The notes under the pieces are model-generated. The model made no database searches and had not been told where the DNA came from. It saw only the letters and a program-made list of their open reading frames with translations. The translations under genes were made by a program, and so were the position numbers. Positions 50,908 through 58,066 of a stretch of DNA of 64,000 nucleotides are shown here, one piece after another (position 1 is the first letter of the stretch; each line of letters begins with the position of its first letter). This stretch comes from Marivita sp. S6314 (lineage in GTDB: Bacteria; Pseudomonadota; Alphaproteobacteria; Rhodobacterales; Rhodobacteraceae): positions 1-64,000 of the forward strand of contig NZ_JALKAO010000002.1 in assembly GCF_023015985.1 (NCBI RefSeq). The letters are read 5' to 3'.

Positions 50908-51945
50908 CTATTCGTAGGCTTCTTCTTCCTCTTCGACTCCTCCGACTAGCTGTACGTTTTCGACACCAAGTGGCGCCATATCGTTGATAATCGTCATAAA
51001 ATCCGCGCCGATCAGACGCCGTGCCCGTTTCAACAAGACTGGAATCGGGCTGGACGGTTCGTTGCGCGCATAAAATTCGATGATCTTGTCCAACGCGGCA
51101 GCCACATCCGAGCGTGTCGTGATCTGCCCCGGTGCGCCGCCCGCCGCCTTGGCTTGCGGCCCGGCGGGTGCGTCGCCTGCGTCACCTTCGGCTTCGTCCT
51201 CGGTGACCTCTGCACCGACGGAATTGGCCAGAGTGTCGACGATGGACTTCAAAGTCACCTGAAGCGCGTCAAGCGATGGCCCGTAGCCCGGGGTGCGTTC
51301 CGAGAAAATCGCGTCAATGGCCACGACATCCTGAAACGCGGCTTGCGCCGCTTCGTGAAACGCTTTCAGCTTTTCATCGTCCGTATCCATGAACGCGGCT
51401 TCGATGTCGCTCGTGGACCGGATCTCTTCTTCCTCACCGGCTTCGGCCAATCCGTTTGCCACTTCGATGTCGCGCAGGGTGATCCGCCCAAAGGCGCGGC
51501 TTTCCGTGAGTGGCGTTGCCCGCTGGAGGCTGCGCAGAACGGTGGCACGTTCAGCGAGATTGGTGACCGCGTTGATCCGCATGGTCGGATCATCGTCATC
51601 TTCGTCGTCAAGTTGCGGGTGGCACGTGTCCCAATGATCTTCGAGGCAGAAGCGGATGTACTTTACCGTTTCAGCAAACCCTTCCAGCCCCGCCAATCTA
51701 AGTTGACTGTTCGCCAGATGAACCGCGGCGCGGATATCGTGGCTTTGCTCCAGAACGGCGCGCGCTTTTTCGGCCAGGTCTTTGAAATCCGGGTCTTTGC
51801 CCTCGACAATCGTGTCACCCGCCTGCCGTTCCTCTTCGGGCTGCGCCGCGAGTTCCATCGCGGTGAAGGCGGGATCATATTCAAGATTTTCCCCACTCGG
51901 GCTTTCGTCTCCGTGGGTCACAAACAGATCAGACAAAGTGGTCAC
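50908..51945 (-). CDS. tssA: T6SS cap/assembly protein TssA
   Basis: The 345-residue protein has the ImpA_N domain near its start (SPSGENLEYDPAFTAMELAA) and the TssA body, which includes DHWDTCHPQLDDEDDDDPTM. The C-terminal region contains EPSSPIPVLLKRARRLIGADF. It coordinates tube and sheath polymerisation at the baseplate. The start codon is GTG at 51945; the first internal ATG would remove the conserved N-terminus. It is the first gene of the minus-strand T6SS operon. Confidence 0.93.
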   Translation of the reverse strand: MTTLSDLFVTHGDESPSGENLEYDPAFTAMELAAQPEEERQAGDTIVEGKDPDFKDLAEKARAVLEQSHDIRAAVHLANSQLRLAGLEGFAETVKYIRFCLEDHWDTCHPQLDDEDDDDPTMRINAVTNLAERATVLRSLQRATPLTESRAFGRITLRDIEVANGLAEAGEEEEIRSTSDIEAAFMDTDDEKLKAFHEAAQAAFQDVVAIDAIFSERTPGYGPSLDALQVTLKSIVDTLANSVGAEVTEDEAEGDAGDAPAGPQAKAAGGAPGQITTRSDVAAALDKIIEFYARNEPSSPIPVLLKRARRLIGADFMTIINDMAPLGVENVQLVGGVEEEEEAYE

Positions 51946-52146
51946 TTCCGGTACAAAAAAATTTGAAAAGTTGAATTCACAAACTAACGCTACGGAATGC
52001 TATCAAGTCCTCGTGAAAAATCTAGAAAAAAGAAGCATCAACGAGACTCTTTCCGGATACGCCCCTGACCAACGGTCGTCGCAGGCCTGAGAAAAAGGGC
52101 GCTGAAGCCGCTGCTGGATAAAAATCCGAAGTGGCGCAAAACGGAC
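51946..52146. promoter_or_regulatory. Promoter region of the main T6SS operon
   Basis: The 201-bp spacer upstream of tssA is A+T-rich near the gene (51950-52040) and is the first clear break above the long T6SS gene run. It should hold the operon promoter. No sigma-54 -24/-12 element or other named box was recognised. The methyltransferase on the same strand ends just beyond it. Confidence 0.45.
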
Positions 52147-53277
52147 TTAGTATCTCGGTTTCTTGTACGCCCCGCGAAGGTCATACCCGTTCTGACGCGA
52201 CACGTCTGCAATCGGACTCCAGATCGTGCGCAGCGGGGATTCGGGGTCTTTCAAAACGTACTGCCCGATCAATTCTGCCTTTCGCCGCCATACGTCTGCC
52301 TGCCTTTGGCTTGTGTGCGACAGGTACACGTGCCCATCTACTTGCCCACATCCCAGGTCTTCGAAACGCGACGAAAACCGTTCGTAAGGCGCGATCAGAA
52401 CCGTGCCCGGCTTGGACAGGTCGACAATCCGGTCTTCCATTTCAGACAGCACATCGAAATCGCGCGCGGGACGATAGAAATAGATCACGTCGAAATCCGC
52501 GTAGCTGTCGTAAGTCAGCGCGTCCTGTTCGAAAATCTCCGCGTTCGCCTCATTGTCCAGCGCGAGAAACCGCTTGCCCGCCTCGACATAGCCCGCGTCA
52601 AAATCGAACCCCTGTGCCTCGTCGAAATACCGAAGGGCGGTGTACACTTTCAGCCCTGCCCCACAGCCGACATCCAGAAACCGGATCGGGCCCTGACGCC
52701 GCTGCGCCAGCAATAGGCGGTAGGCGGCATGCAGATGCTGGTGGAACACACTATTGGACAAGCCGATATCCGGAAAACACGCGTGATCCGAGGCGGCATC
52801 CGATTGCGGCTGCGGATTGATCATCGCGTGCAGCTTGTCGAAGATATCATCGCTTGCCAGCGTTTGGGACAGCGTGTTGCCGTGAAGCTTTTCATCCGGA
52901 TGGTACAGCTTTGTCCGCTTGGGTTTGATCTGCTGGTGCACCAGTTCCCTGTATTCACGCCAGCGATTGATCTCTTGCTGAAACAGACCGGTCCGCGCTG
53001 TGACCTCTCCCCAGGCGTGGCGCATCGACAGCAGATCCCCCCGGTCTGAACAGGTTGCCTCTTCCCGGACCCGCAAGGCGCTTACCTGCATCATGAACGT
53101 CTGGTAGTCCCGGCACAGTCCGTCAATTGTCGTGCTGGCGGCGTGCAGCGTCGATGTATTTCTGCGGGATGTTTTGGTCAGCTCCTGAACGATCCTATCG
53201 ACTTCCGTCATCAATCGGTCTCGCAAAACGTCGTAGTGAACGCGCACCGCGTCCAGGGTATCCAACTGAGGGTGCAT
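52147..53277 (-). CDS. SAM-dependent methyltransferase with helical N-terminal domain
   Basis: The 376-residue protein has about 125 residues of predicted helical or coiled-coil sequence (residues 5-125), then a class I methyltransferase fold. Its SAM-binding motif I is FLDVGCGAGLK (200-210), the acidic residue after strand 2 is in GFDFDAGY, and a motif II-like QDALTYDSYADFDVIYFYRP (as QDALTYDSYA and DFDVIYFYRP) follows. There is no signal peptide. The start at 53277 has AAAGGATG upstream. It is separated from tssA by a promoter-size gap, so it could be a passenger gene, a regulator or a cargo; the substrate is unknown. Confidence 0.72.
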   Translation of the reverse strand: MHPQLDTLDAVRVHYDVLRDRLMTEVDRIVQELTKTSRRNTSTLHAASTTIDGLCRDYQTFMMQVSALRVREEATCSDRGDLLSMRHAWGEVTARTGLFQQEINRWREYRELVHQQIKPKRTKLYHPDEKLHGNTLSQTLASDDIFDKLHAMINPQPQSDAASDHACFPDIGLSNSVFHQHLHAAYRLLLAQRRQGPIRFLDVGCGAGLKVYTALRYFDEAQGFDFDAGYVEAGKRFLALDNEANAEIFEQDALTYDSYADFDVIYFYRPARDFDVLSEMEDRIVDLSKPGTVLIAPYERFSSRFEDLGCGQVDGHVYLSHTSQRQADVWRRKAELIGQYVLKDPESPLRTIWSPIADVSRQNGYDLRGAYKKPRY

Positions 53278-53579
53278 GCTGCGGTCATCCTTTCGATCCG
53301 GTTCTGCGGCACCTGCAAAGGTCACACACTAAATCGTTTTTCACAAACCCCGTGAACCACGCGCCTCGTACATCGCGAATGCCCAGCCTTGACCGACTCT
53401 GCGATCTCGCGTTTGCTGCACGGCATTGCAGAAGAACGCATTGAGCCCCAACCGACCATTCCCGCATGGCGCTTGGAATTGCCCTCTCAGACGTCCCTTC
53501 CTGTAGAACGCACAGCATCGCACCCGGCACCTGAATGACGTGCCTCGCGATGCCAGAAGTCGAAAAATGGGAGAATTTC
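53278..53579. promoter_or_regulatory. Divergent promoter region, methyltransferase / ExbBD-type operon
   Basis: 302 bp between divergent genes without a convincing coding sequence; short open frames here have no conserved features or ribosome sites. It should contain promoters for both directions. No repeat or palindrome stands out. Confidence 0.4.
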
Positions 53580-54002
53580 ATGAACCGAATTTTGTCGATC
53601 ACCTGCGCCGCGCTGATGAGCCTTCCCGCATCTCAAACCGTTGCGCAATCGGGAACGCTGGGCGTGGAGTTGAACAAATTCGAAACCGCGGATGGAGGGG
53701 GATGCCAAGCCTATTTCCTGTTTCGTAATCAGACCGGTAAGAGTTTCGAAGGCTTCGAAATGAGCCTGGCCGTTTTGGACGCGAACGGCGTGATCGACCG
53801 GTTATTGTCAATTGATGCTGCGCCGCTTCCGGTTCAGCGAACAACCCTGAAACTCTTTGCGATTCCCGAAACGGACTGCGCGAATATTTCCGAAATTGTT
53901 CTGCACGACATGCCGGTGTGCAAACCGCAGAACGAACCCGATGCCGATTGCTTTGCGTTCATTGAGCTTGGCAGCAAAACCAACGCAGCGCTGGTCAAGT
54001 AA
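53580..54002 (+). CDS. Small exported protein, unknown function
   Basis: The 140-residue protein has a Sec signal peptide (about 1-22, cleaved near TVAQ). The mature part is beta-rich (FLFRNQTGKSFEGFEMSLAV) with several cysteines (GGGCQ, ETDCAN, MPVCKP, ADCFAF) that probably form disulfides in the periplasm. The start at 53580 places the signal peptide at the N-terminus; an extension to 53535 does not. It ends 2 bp before the ExbB-type gene and is therefore its operon partner. I recognise no named family. Confidence 0.75.
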   Translation: MNRILSITCAALMSLPASQTVAQSGTLGVELNKFETADGGGCQAYFLFRNQTGKSFEGFEMSLAVLDANGVIDRLLSIDAAPLPVQRTTLKLFAIPETDCANISEIVLHDMPVCKPQNEPDADCFAFIELGSKTNAALVK

Positions 54003-54004
54003 GC

Positions 54005-54628
54005 ATGGGTGCCATGTTTGAAAACATCGGGACCGGCGGGCCGATCATCTTGCTGCTGCTGGCTTTGTCCCTGCTGTCGCTGGGGCTGATCGTCATGAAG
54101 GTCCTCCAGTTGCGTCCTGTCACCTCTGGCGAAGCGGGGCGGGATGCGGCGCTCAAGCTGGTCGAAGATGGCGACTTGGCGGGTGCCGAAACCAAGGTCA
54201 AGTCCGGCACGGCTCCGGCCGACCGGGTTCTGGCCTATGCCATTCACGCAACCGGCAAGGGGTATTCCGGGCAACCGCTGATGACCGAACTTCTGCGGCG
54301 CGGCAATGAAGAGCTGACGCAGATGACCAGCAAGATCAGGGTCCTGGAACTGATCGCCATGATCTCGCCACTGCTTGGCCTGCTCGGCACCGTGTTGGGC
54401 ATGATCCAGTCCTTTCAGGAACTGGAACTGGCCGAAGGCGCGGCGAATGCGTCGGTTCTGGCTGGCGGCATCTGGCAGGCCTTGCTGACCACGGCGGCAG
54501 GGCTGCTTGTGGCCATTCCTGCAGCAGTGGGTGCATCCTTGCTCTCTGCACGGGCCGAACGGGGGGCGCAGCTGATTGAAGGTGCGGTTGCGCAGCTAAT
54601 GTTGATCGTGGATCAACCGCAAAAGTGA
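54005..54628 (+). CDS. MotA/TolQ/ExbB-type proton channel protein
   Basis: The 207-residue inner-membrane protein has three helices (about 10-32, 115-140, 155-180) and the family core LELIAMISPLLGLLGTVLGMIQSF plus IWQALLTTAAGLLVAIPAA. These form the pore helices that convert proton flow into motion of the ExbD/TolR partner. Two ExbD-type genes follow directly. The start is ATG 54005 or 54014. It is not next to tolAB-pal, so it is a specialised copy rather than the Tol-Pal motor. Confidence 0.9.
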   Translation: MGAMFENIGTGGPIILLLLALSLLSLGLIVMKVLQLRPVTSGEAGRDAALKLVEDGDLAGAETKVKSGTAPADRVLAYAIHATGKGYSGQPLMTELLRRGNEELTQMTSKIRVLELIAMISPLLGLLGTVLGMIQSFQELELAEGAANASVLAGGIWQALLTTAAGLLVAIPAAVGASLLSARAERGAQLIEGAVAQLMLIVDQPQK

Positions 54629-54637
54629 ACGGGGCCA

Positions 54638-55078
54638 ATGTCTGATCCAAGCGTCGTCACGTTGTCCAGACCGAAACCGCCAAAAGCGGTCATCTCGCTG
54701 GTGCCGATGATCGACGTCATGCTGATCTTGCTTGTGTTCTTCATGGTGACCTCGACCTATCTCAATCTGGATATGATCCCCGCCGTCGATGCAGGGGACG
54801 ACTCCCTGTCCCAGCCCCAAAGCGCAGAGACCGCCCCCGGCAGCGCCGTCATGATCCGCATTGGCGCGGATGGCCTCCCAACCATTCGCGGGCGCGCCTT
54901 TGGCCTGTCTGACCTGTCGCGCATGATCGCCAGCAGACTGGACGCTGACCCGAACCTGCGCATCCTGATCCTGCCGTCCGGCGCGGCTGATATGCAGGCG
55001 CTGGTGTCTGTCATGGACAGCGCCACACAAGCAGGCGCGCGCAATGTGCGTGTCGTGCGGCTTGAGGCGCTGGAATGA
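54638..55078 (+). CDS. ExbD/TolR-family protein (first copy)
   Basis: The 146-residue protein has a short cytoplasmic N-terminus, one membrane helix with the key aspartate at its beginning (VPMIDVMLILLVFFMV, D near residue 27), and a periplasmic ExbD domain. The aspartate is the proton-relay residue of the family. It overlaps the second ExbD gene by 4 bp. Together with the ExbB-type protein it should form a proton-driven motor. Confidence 0.9.
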   Translation: MSDPSVVTLSRPKPPKAVISLVPMIDVMLILLVFFMVTSTYLNLDMIPAVDAGDDSLSQPQSAETAPGSAVMIRIGADGLPTIRGRAFGLSDLSRMIASRLDADPNLRILILPSGAADMQALVSVMDSATQAGARNVRVVRLEALE

Positions 55079-55491
55079 AACTGACCCGCGCCCCGTCCCG
55101 GCAACCGCCCGAAACAATCGTTGCGCTGATCGACGTGGTTTTCTTTCTACTGGTCTTTTTCATGCTGATCGGACGGATGGATGCCACGGCCCCGTTTGAC
55201 GTCACGCCGCCCACGGCAGGCAGCGGTGCGGATATGCCCGCTGGTGGCGTCACGGTGTCCATCTCTGCAGATGGTACCCTCGCGTTGGACGGACAGCTTC
55301 TTGACCGCGTGGCGGCGGAAGACGCTTTGGCGTCGGTAATCGCCACAGATCCCGGCGTTCTGATCCGGGTCAACGCACACCGCGCGACGGAACTGCGCCA
55401 CGTCTTGCCGCTGGTGTCCCGGATTGAGTCTCTGGGTGCGCAGGATGTTGTGCTTGTCGTCACACCAGAAACCGCGCCGCCGGTGCAATGA
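55075..55491 (+). CDS. ExbD/TolR-family protein (second copy)
   Basis: The 138-residue paralogue of the preceding gene has the same design: the helix ALIDVVFFLLVFFMLIGRM with its aspartate near residue 22, and a periplasmic domain with VTVSISADGTLALDGQLL. Having two different ExbD subunits suggests a hetero-dimeric rotor. The start overlaps the first copy by 4 bp and the stop overlaps the next gene by 4 bp. Confidence 0.9.
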   Translation: MKLTRAPSRQPPETIVALIDVVFFLLVFFMLIGRMDATAPFDVTPPTAGSGADMPAGGVTVSISADGTLALDGQLLDRVAAEDALASVIATDPGVLIRVNAHRATELRHVLPLVSRIESLGAQDVVLVVTPETAPPVQ

Positions 55492-57086
55492 AGACGTCAC
55501 CGCTGATATGGGCGGCCTCCGGGGCAGCATCCATCGGGCTTCACGTGGCCGCCGCAGGTGTCTTGATCTGGGCGATTGATCCCGATGATGTGCCGGTGCA
55601 GCCCACCCCGCAGACCGAATTGCAATTGTCAACCTATCAGGTCGAACGCAGTCAAGCAGAGGAAGCCACACCAGACGGTCAAAGCGTGCAGAACAGCGAT
55701 CTTGAGACCGCACCGGCAGGTCAATCGAGCATCCCTACATCGCGGGTTACGCCCCTCGATGCGCCCGCCGCTGACCTGTCTGCGGTCGACACGCCAACAG
55801 AAAACGCGGCGGCGCAAACACTGGCGGGAGCCGCGATCCAGCCTGAGCAACCCGACCTTGCCGCGACACAACCGCTGAACGCGCCGCAAACCACACCATC
55901 CGAAATCGCGTTTGCCGCGACATCCTTAGCCGCCACAGACGCCCCTATAGGTGACGTGCAGCCAATTCTTGCACCCGAGACGTTGAAAGCCGCGCCATCA
56001 GATGCGCCTGCCGTGCCGGTCGGTGCGATCCAACCGGACCTGGCGGTGCTTGCCTCTGTCGCAGCATTGCCGACGATGGCGGTTTCGGTGCCGACCGACA
56101 GGCCAACAGCGGTGACGGTCGCCATGCCAACCGAAACCCCGTCCGAGGTTGTGTCGCCGTCCATCGAGGCGGTCGCAGTGCAACCCGATGCGCAAGCCGT
56201 TGGGCAGGCAGACACGTCGCCCCAAACCGCAACGTCCGTCGCACCACCACAGACTCGTGCCAAGGCGGCCCTTGCCTTTCCGGGGTCGGAGAACGGACCG
56301 GTCGATCCGGTCTCGCTTCAGGCGTTTCAGAGCTTCATGGAACCTGACGATCCAACCGGGTCCGCCGCCGAAGTCCGCGACGGCATTTCCAACGCCCTGA
56401 GCGCCGTTCCCTGTTCGCGTGTACAGGCGCGGTTTGATCCGGACGTCAACGCATTGATTCTGACCGGGCACGTGCCCGAAGACGCTCTGCGTGGAACCGT
56501 TTTGTCGGTCATGCAACAGCAAATGGGTGCGGATATCGCGGTGCAAGAGGACTTGTTGATCCTGCCGCGCCCGCAATGCGGCGCGCTGGCGGGCATTTCA
56601 ACGGTCGGCTTGCCGCAATCCACCGACCAGATCACGAACCCGCTGCTGGTGGGCGACGATACGCACGCGGTCGAATTTAAATATGTGGATGGACAGCCCT
56701 TGGTGCTTGACCTGCAAGGCGCGGATTACGACGCCTTTGTCTATGTGGATTACTTTGATGCGGACGGAAACGTTCTGCATCTTGTGCCAAACGAGTTTAC
56801 CCCATTGACCAAAACCACGGCCAAAGCCGCCCTGCGCATCGGGTCAGATCGTGCGTTGTCGCCCGGTGAGCCGGGACTGTTCATCAAGATCGGCCCTCCC
56901 TACGGTCAGGAAATCGCCGTCGCGTTTGCCTCATCCGTCCCGCTTTATGATGGCATCCGCGCGCTGATCGAACCCGCCGATGCATACCTGGATTGGCTGC
57001 GCGAGCAGGTTCGGATTGCCCGCGACACACACGCGGATTTCAAAGGCGAATGGGTCTATTTCTTTGTCTCGACGTCTGCGCAGTGA
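55488..57086 (+). CDS. TonB-like anchored protein with BON-like and DUF4384 domains
   Basis: The 532-residue protein has one N-terminal membrane helix (about 8-30) and a long Ala/Pro/Thr-rich periplasmic stretch (about 35-285). A BON-like domain (about 303-368, with C309 and C364) and a DUF4384-like domain (about 395-495: FVYVDYFDADGNVLHLVPNE) follow. The helix plus extended linker resembles TonB/TolA energy transducers and fits the upstream ExbB/ExbD genes, with which it overlaps by 4 bp. The C-terminal module is similar to that of the T6SS kinase PpkA, including the paired cysteines. The function is probably force or signal transmission across the periplasm. Confidence 0.75.
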   Translation: MKTSPLIWAASGAASIGLHVAAAGVLIWAIDPDDVPVQPTPQTELQLSTYQVERSQAEEATPDGQSVQNSDLETAPAGQSSIPTSRVTPLDAPAADLSAVDTPTENAAAQTLAGAAIQPEQPDLAATQPLNAPQTTPSEIAFAATSLAATDAPIGDVQPILAPETLKAAPSDAPAVPVGAIQPDLAVLASVAALPTMAVSVPTDRPTAVTVAMPTETPSEVVSPSIEAVAVQPDAQAVGQADTSPQTATSVAPPQTRAKAALAFPGSENGPVDPVSLQAFQSFMEPDDPTGSAAEVRDGISNALSAVPCSRVQARFDPDVNALILTGHVPEDALRGTVLSVMQQQMGADIAVQEDLLILPRPQCGALAGISTVGLPQSTDQITNPLLVGDDTHAVEFKYVDGQPLVLDLQGADYDAFVYVDYFDADGNVLHLVPNEFTPLTKTTAKAALRIGSDRALSPGEPGLFIKIGPPYGQEIAVAFASSVPLYDGIRALIEPADAYLDWLREQVRIARDTHADFKGEWVYFFVSTSAQ

Positions 57087-57290
57087 CCCTGTGTCTGAGG
57101 AGTGTCGGGCGACCACCGATTAGCCCTGACAACACCTTCAACACCGCCGGCGCAGAACTGCAAACTTGCTTTGATCCCAAGCGCGCCATAGCATCGTGAC
57201 CCAAGGGCAACGACACCGGGGTGACCCACACCGCCCGAGACGGCCCGTTTTGCCGTTTCTACCGACACGCACATAGAAAGCGCGAAGATA
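57087..57290. other. Intergenic region
   Basis: 204 bp between the TonB-like gene and the next exported protein. No gene, repeat or strong terminator is visible. A promoter for the downstream gene could lie here. Confidence 0.3.
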
Positions 57291-57998
57291 ATGAATTTCA
57301 AAACCAAAGCCATTCGATTGATCGGAACACCGGTGGTATTCAGCCTGATATCCACACCATTGCTGGCTGCGACGCAAACGCATCTGGACGCCCCGCGCCA
57401 AACTGCGCCTGCGACGACCCTGGAACTGCTTTACCCGCAATATGCGCAGGTTGGCGGGGATGACATTGGTGGCGGAGGTGGCGGCGGCGATGATGGCAAC
57501 TTTGCCAACACCGGCGCAACCAGCGGCCCTGCCGTGGCTGCCTCATCCGCCCGCACAAGCCAGGTCGTCAGACAGATCGAACAGATCCAGCGCATTTGCG
57601 AATTTATGGGTGACGAATATCGCGTGTCCTGTTTTGCGACGACCTATCGCGAATTGGCCAAGGATATTCCCAACAATGGCGATTACAAAGAGGCGCGCGA
57701 TGCGCTGTTGGACGCCGCGAAAAAGCTGGATCGGTTGACCCGTCAGAACATTGACCGTCAGAAACCATCGTTGCGCGCCCGTTTGACAACCGACAGTGGA
57801 CAGGCGGTCTCCACGCCACCAATTGCTGCGGTCCGTGCCCCTGCGGCACCGCAGATCAACCGCCAGGCCGCCAATATTCTGGAAGAGGCAGAAACCGTCT
57901 TGCTGCGCTCCGCAAGTTCGGACGCGGCGCGTGCGATTCACTACCAGCGCATCGCAGCGGCGGTCGGATCAAACAAAGTCTTGCTGCGCTCGGGGTAA
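57291..57998 (+). CDS. Exported helical protein, unknown function
   Basis: The 235-residue protein has a signal peptide (about 1-27, LLAATQ), a Gly/Asp-rich linker (GGDDIGGGGGGGDDGN, about 55-70) and a helical domain (about 85-155: VRQIEQIQRICEFMGDEYRV). A C-terminal helical segment (about 190-232) includes the sequence NILEEAETVLLRS. Two cysteines (ICEF, SCFA) are close in the fold and may pair. It likely belongs to the same envelope module as the ExbB/ExbD genes. No family recognised. Confidence 0.7.
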   Translation: MNFKTKAIRLIGTPVVFSLISTPLLAATQTHLDAPRQTAPATTLELLYPQYAQVGGDDIGGGGGGGDDGNFANTGATSGPAVAASSARTSQVVRQIEQIQRICEFMGDEYRVSCFATTYRELAKDIPNNGDYKEARDALLDAAKKLDRLTRQNIDRQKPSLRARLTTDSGQAVSTPPIAAVRAPAAPQINRQAANILEEAETVLLRSASSDAARAIHYQRIAAAVGSNKVLLRSG

Positions 57999-58066
57999 CA
58001 GCCGAAACGCAGAAGATCGGATCAAGGCACCCGCTGTCCGCGCGCCTTTTCTATTCCAATCCGTAT

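Noticed and set aside
53580-57086. Zorya-type anti-phage defence (MotA/ExbB-like motor proteins)
   Set aside because: Zorya needs ZorA with a long tail, ZorB with an OmpA domain, and cytoplasmic ZorC/D or E effectors. Here there are two ExbD proteins, a TonB-like protein and exported partners, with no nuclease or helicase.
53580-57086. Housekeeping Tol-Pal or TonB-ExbB-ExbD system
   Set aside because: There is no tolA, tolB, pal or ybgC neighbour and no TonB-dependent receptor. The TonB-like protein ends in BON/DUF4384 rather than a TonB C-terminal domain, and there are two ExbD copies.
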